A stretch of DNA of 64,000 nt from DYRB01 sp963845265 (GTDB taxonomy: Bacteria > Pseudomonadota > Gammaproteobacteria > Chromatiales > Chromatiaceae), in assembly GCA_963845265.1 (NCBI GenBank), contig CAWJRN010000014.1, positions 1 to 64,000 on the forward strand, read 5' to 3'. The translations under genes were made by a program, and so were the position numbers. The notes below the pieces were generated by a model. That model ran no database searches. It saw nothing but the letters and a program-made list of their open reading frames with translations, and was not told the origin of the DNA. Positions 61,301 through 64,000 of the stretch are shown here, in pieces (position 1 is the stretch's first letter; the number at the start of each line of letters is the position of its first letter).

Positions 61301-63841
61301 CGAGCCGTCGAACAGGGGCTTGACGCCGATGCGGCCCTCGCCGGAGGTCACCGGCAGCTCAATGCTGCGCTCCACGGGCCGGCCGCTGCCGTCGAGGACG
61401 CGCAGGTCGATCTGCGCCACCAGGGGCCTGCTGGTGGGGCCAAGCTCCGGAAGTTGGGGCACAACGGTGGCGTGGCCCCGGGCGTCGGTGGTGGCCGGGG
61501 GCAGGGGCTCCGACCTGGATTGGACCTCCTCGTCCGCCAGGCCGAAGCGATAGCCCGGGTAGCCGGGCAGGGTGTCGCCGGGGGTGAGGCGGGTCTCGCC
61601 CTCGATGGCCAGCCCGGCGGCAGGGGCGCCGAACAGGTAGTCGGCCTGGATCTCCACGCCGGGCGGGTCAGCGGGGTCGATCATGGCCACCGGGCTGGTG
61701 GGGGTGAAGGTCAGGCGCTCTGGGTCGAAGTCCTCGACCAGGAAGGAGACCTCCGCCAGGGAGGCACCCTTGGGGTCCGCGTAAAGGGCGGCGCGCCAGG
61801 TGCCATGTTGTGCGGCGGGGCTGAGCCTCAGGTCTACCTGACGGGCTCCCAGGCCCTGGTCCTGGGTCAGGACGCGCTCGCTCTCGACGCCGTCCGGGCG
61901 CTTAAGGATCAGGGTCAGGGGCAGGTCGCCCAGGGCGATGGCCTTGGGATCGCGGACCAGGGCGGTCACATGGACCGTCTCGCCGGGGCGGTAGGCGCCG
62001 CGCTCGGTGACCATGTAGACGTCCAGGGGCTTGGGTGCCGGGCGGCCCTCCACGCCTCGGTCGCTCAGGTCGAACGGGGTCTTGGTCAGGTCCAGCAGGC
62101 CATAGTCCCCGTCCGGGCCCTCGGCGATCAGCAGGGCCGGGGCATTGCCGCCCGTACCGAGCAGTAGGCCGGGTTCGAGTCGGGCATAGCCCTGGGCATC
62201 GGTGGTCGCCTGTCCCAGGACCTCGTCGTTGCGGGCGACGAGCCGCAGCCCGACCCCCGAAATGGGCCCGGCCCCGGACAGGGAGCGCACCAGGGTGTGG
62301 AGCCCGTCGTTACCGGAGTAGGCCGCCAGGCCCAGGTCGGAGACCACGAACCACTGGGTCGCGGCGCTGTCCTCGTTGGCGGGGGCGTTGCGTGGGCTGA
62401 CGGTCAGGGCATAGATGCCGGGCTTGAGGTCCGCCACCAGGGCCCCGACGGGGACGGCGGTGGTGGACTCGCGGTTCAGCTCCGACTTGACGTCGATCTC
62501 GCCGCTCCAGACTGCCTCGCCGCTGCGGTCCTTGATCTGTTCGGTCTTCCATCTATCGAGCTGCGAGAACAGGGTCCCGTCGGCCTGGGCCTCGGTCAGG
62601 GCCCGGTCGCCGAGGCGGTAGACCTTGGCCTCCAAGGTGTCGGTGTTGACACTGACCACCGGGATGCTCGCCTCGCCCCCCTTTGGCAGGACGTAGGCGC
62701 GCCCCAGAAAACGCGCCATGGGGGCACGGTCGCGCACATAGATGTCCAGGTCGGCGGTCCTGAGCAGGGTCTCGCCGTCCGCCGAGGGCAGGCCGGCGCG
62801 GACCTGGATGTGATAGCGCCCGCCATGGACCACGCCGTCGATGCAGATCTGCTCCTGCTCGGTCTCGACGGCGACGCCTGGTGCATCTGCGACCCGCACG
62901 AAGTCCGCCAGGTCCGGGCGGTTGCTGGCCAGGGGGTCGGAGAACTGGATGCAGATGCGTGGGCTGGCGGCGTCCGAGTCCACCTGATGGCCGCTAACCC
63001 GGAAGCCATGCTCCGCCACCAGGGCGTCGTAGCTGGCGCGCAGGTTGCGGTCGTCGTTCAGGGCCAGGGCCGCTCGGGTGGCACGGATGGCGGGCCGCCA
63101 GGCCGACCGGTTGGCCAGGGCCCGGCCCAGGGCGGCAAGGGCCTGGGCTCGCTGGGTCCTGGTCTCGCTGCGCAGATAGGCATTGATGGCCGCGCCGGTG
63201 GCGTCGCGTTTGGTGTTCTGCTGGGCCTGCCAACCCTCTGGGCGGGTTGCCAGCATCGCCTCGGCCAGGCCGATCCAGGCCGCGTTCAGGCCCGGCTCCA
63301 GGCGCAAGGCCGCGGTGTAGGCATCGACGGCGCGGGACGCCTCGCCGCTGGCGAGCAGTCGCGCCGCCTGCCCCGTCAGGGCAGATGCACTCTGGCCCGG
63401 TCGACCTTGTGCCGCGACACGCTTGCCCAGGGCGCGCGCCTCCTCCAGGTATGATCTGGGCAGGAAGGCCAGGTCCGCGGTCCGCGACGCCGCCCGCTGC
63501 TCGGCGGAGGCCGAATCATCATTCGCCTGGGCAGAGGCGACGACGCGCCCAGACACCGCGGCAGGGAAGGGGCGCATCTCCCCGACGCCCTCCTTGAGGA
63601 AGCACCAGCGGGCCTTGGTGTTGTAGGTGAAGGCCTGGCAACGGGTATCGCTGAGGCAAGCCGTCTCGCAGGCGTCGAGCTCGACCTCCTTGAGGGTCGC
63701 GTAGTCGGCGCCGTGGTAGTCCGCCCCGTTGGAGATGGCGAGCTCGCGCGCCGCGGTCGGCGCGGCCTGCAGGGCTAGGGCGAGCATCAAGGATGCTAGG
63801 AGGGCGAGGGTTGTAGGGCTTAGACGCCGGAGTCCGGGCAT
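58325..63841 (-). CDS. Alpha-2-macroglobulin family protein with N-terminal PAN/Apple domain
   Basis: 1838 residues, the YfhM/ECAM class. The signal (LALLASLMLALALQAAPTAA) is followed by a PAN/Apple domain with Cys pairs (DACETACLSDTRCQAFTYNTKARWCFLKEG). A TPR-like helical stretch, many MG beta domains (from about 370), the bait-like region, and YPYGCAEQLTSRALP, which keeps the thioester C-x-EQ, come next. The alpha/alpha toroid and receptor-like C-terminal domain end it. Such proteins trap proteases in the periplasm, usually next to penicillin-binding protein 1C, which would lie leftward but is absent here. AGGGGA supports the ATG at 63841. No indel disturbs 5.5 kb. Confidence 0.92.
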   Translation of the reverse strand: MPGLRRLSPTTLALLASLMLALALQAAPTAARELAISNGADYHGADYATLKEVELDACETACLSDTRCQAFTYNTKARWCFLKEGVGEMRPFPAAVSGRVVASAQANDDSASAEQRAASRTADLAFLPRSYLEEARALGKRVAAQGRPGQSASALTGQAARLLASGEASRAVDAYTAALRLEPGLNAAWIGLAEAMLATRPEGWQAQQNTKRDATGAAINAYLRSETRTQRAQALAALGRALANRSAWRPAIRATRAALALNDDRNLRASYDALVAEHGFRVSGHQVDSDAASPRICIQFSDPLASNRPDLADFVRVADAPGVAVETEQEQICIDGVVHGGRYHIQVRAGLPSADGETLLRTADLDIYVRDRAPMARFLGRAYVLPKGGEASIPVVSVNTDTLEAKVYRLGDRALTEAQADGTLFSQLDRWKTEQIKDRSGEAVWSGEIDVKSELNRESTTAVPVGALVADLKPGIYALTVSPRNAPANEDSAATQWFVVSDLGLAAYSGNDGLHTLVRSLSGAGPISGVGLRLVARNDEVLGQATTDAQGYARLEPGLLLGTGGNAPALLIAEGPDGDYGLLDLTKTPFDLSDRGVEGRPAPKPLDVYMVTERGAYRPGETVHVTALVRDPKAIALGDLPLTLILKRPDGVESERVLTQDQGLGARQVDLRLSPAAQHGTWRAALYADPKGASLAEVSFLVEDFDPERLTFTPTSPVAMIDPADPPGVEIQADYLFGAPAAGLAIEGETRLTPGDTLPGYPGYRFGLADEEVQSRSEPLPPATTDARGHATVVPQLPELGPTSRPLVAQIDLRVLDGSGRPVERSIELPVTSGEGRIGVKPLFDGSVEQGGNAGFEVIALGADGARRALTGVRWVLSRVETNFQWYQRDGQWDYEPVTRTQRVADGSLDLAATDAARFEAKVDWGGYKLELSTADGRTLPASLSFEAGWYVAPGAADTPDLLKVSLDKASYQVGETARVRIEPRFPGTALVMVLDDRLIAMSQVEVPAAGFTAELPVTEAWGPGAYVTAVLFRPMDLAAKRMPARALGLTWAAVDPGQRRLTPELTVIEQASPRAPLDIGLALPELSPGEAAYVAVATVDQGILNLTRYQPPDPDGWYFGQRRLGMALRDLYGQLIDRMQGVPGVVRSGGDGGMLNMQGPPPTEELVACFSGVVPVDDQGRVQVRCDLPDFNGTVRVMAMAWSQNGVGHAVQDVLVRDPVVMAASLPRFLAPGDRSRLLVELTHVEGPAGAMALTLETTGQHLAVPAQAEQRVTLAEGGRARVEFPLAALDVGDEALTLRLRTPDGQELTKTLTLGVRTNDPSVAHTQALPLPPGGEVRIDADALAGLMPGTGMALVAAGGAGRLDIPGILMALDRYPYGCAEQLTSRALPLLYLDQVALAAGLPTDADAAERIRTAIGEVLTKQSSSGGFGAWDAGNDDPWLSTYVTDFLTRARERGYQVPATAFDNALDNLRNHLAYAGDFSNGGEDVAYALYVLARNGRAAIGDLRYYAETKLDAFATPLAKAQIAGALALYGDKPRADLAFRAALADLDRGRDDGRGWRSDYGSGLRDAAALLTLAAEAGTQALDLDALAQRVAAGREAVSYTSTQDDAWLLLAAQALMQGAAQPQLAIDGQAQSGPLYRRLDGSALGASPLVIANRGDRSETVMVTTTGIPLVPPAAGGNGYRIERAYYDLEGRRVDPSGVAQGTRLVAVVTVTGDGPRQARLIVDDPLPAGFEIDNPHLLKAGDLNTIPWLGLEEAAAHTEFRSDRFVAALDRGPKDSARFQLAYRLRAVSPGAFTHPAATVMDMYRPQQRAWTATGEAEVRAVGGAVATQ

Positions 63842-64000
63842 GGGGGTTCCCCTGGGTTCGGTGGCGATGGGTGAGGATTGGCGGCGCCCGACTCGCTGTT
63901 GCGCGCCGGGCACGTTTCAACGCGGCTCATGGTAACGCTACGGAATGTACAAGAAATTGCGGGCTTGATGGGGGATTCGATGGGCGACGTGATCGGCTCA

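Noticed and set aside
59861..62167. 768-codon plus-strand open frame opposite the macroglobulin gene
   Set aside because: It is a shadow of GC-rich coding DNA: repetitive Gly/Gln/His/Leu composition, no domain, no ribosome binding site, while the minus-strand protein has full family structure.

Overview
The window is high-GC gammaproteobacterial chromosome. HrpA, SthA, HtpG, Adk, an E. coli-type IscR, PrmB and HemN all look gammaproteobacterial. Together with dense palindromic repeats of the GTAGGGTGGATAAGCG type and a Met/Pro-rich secreted protein, this suggests a relative of the purple sulfur bacteria (Chromatiales). That placement is inference; there is no rRNA or photosynthesis gene in the window.

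Layout. From 1 to about 9.7 kb lies what looks like the end of an integrative element or genomic island. It holds a frame-broken COG1205-type helicase running off the left edge, an Mth938-family gene, and a minus-strand module (toprim/primase-like protein, RadC-like JAB protein, a RecA-like ATPase, SSB and small proteins). A lower-GC acetyltransferase gene is inserted in this module and has left the ATPase with a foreign C-terminus. The island ends at a 54-base 3' fragment of tRNA-Leu(UAG), a likely attachment site. Two transcription units of this module share a structured 5' leader, and several of its genes have hairpins that bury the ribosome binding site. From 9.7 to 19.2 kb are a lipoprotein, hrpA, a secreted 18-residue-repeat protein, a DUF433/DUF5615 pair, sthA and a hicA remnant. 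From 19.3 to 27.6 kb is a type IV pilus minor-pilin cluster, fimT-pilV-pilW-pilX-pilY1-pilE. From 28.3 to 31.1 kb is a patch of toxin-antitoxin pairs and remnants. From 31 to 44.7 kb are housekeeping genes (pgm, htpG, adk, thioredoxin, DUF1249, iscR, a histidine kinase, prmB, hemN, an acyl-CoA synthetase).

From 44.8 to 56.6 kb is a complete clade II (Sec-type) nitrous oxide reductase cluster: nosZ, two cytochromes c, a NosB-like membrane protein, nosD, nosG, nosH, nosF, nosL, a third cytochrome c, nosY and a membrane-anchored protein that may bind copper. FNR/DNR-type TTGA-N6-TCAA sites lie before nosZ and before the second cytochrome gene. Electrons would pass from the quinol pool through NosG/NosH and the cytochromes to NosZ, while NosD/F/Y/L serve copper-centre assembly. 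A cardiolipin synthase and a very large alpha-2-macroglobulin-like protein finish the window.

Caution: several conserved genes (hrpA, pilV, pilW, the histidine kinase, nosZ, nosB, probably nosF) carry one-base frameshifts, most of them in short homopolymer runs, while very long genes such as pilY1 and the macroglobulin gene are intact. Sequencing or assembly indels are the simplest explanation for most of them. The helicase at the left edge, with many breaks, may be truly decayed.
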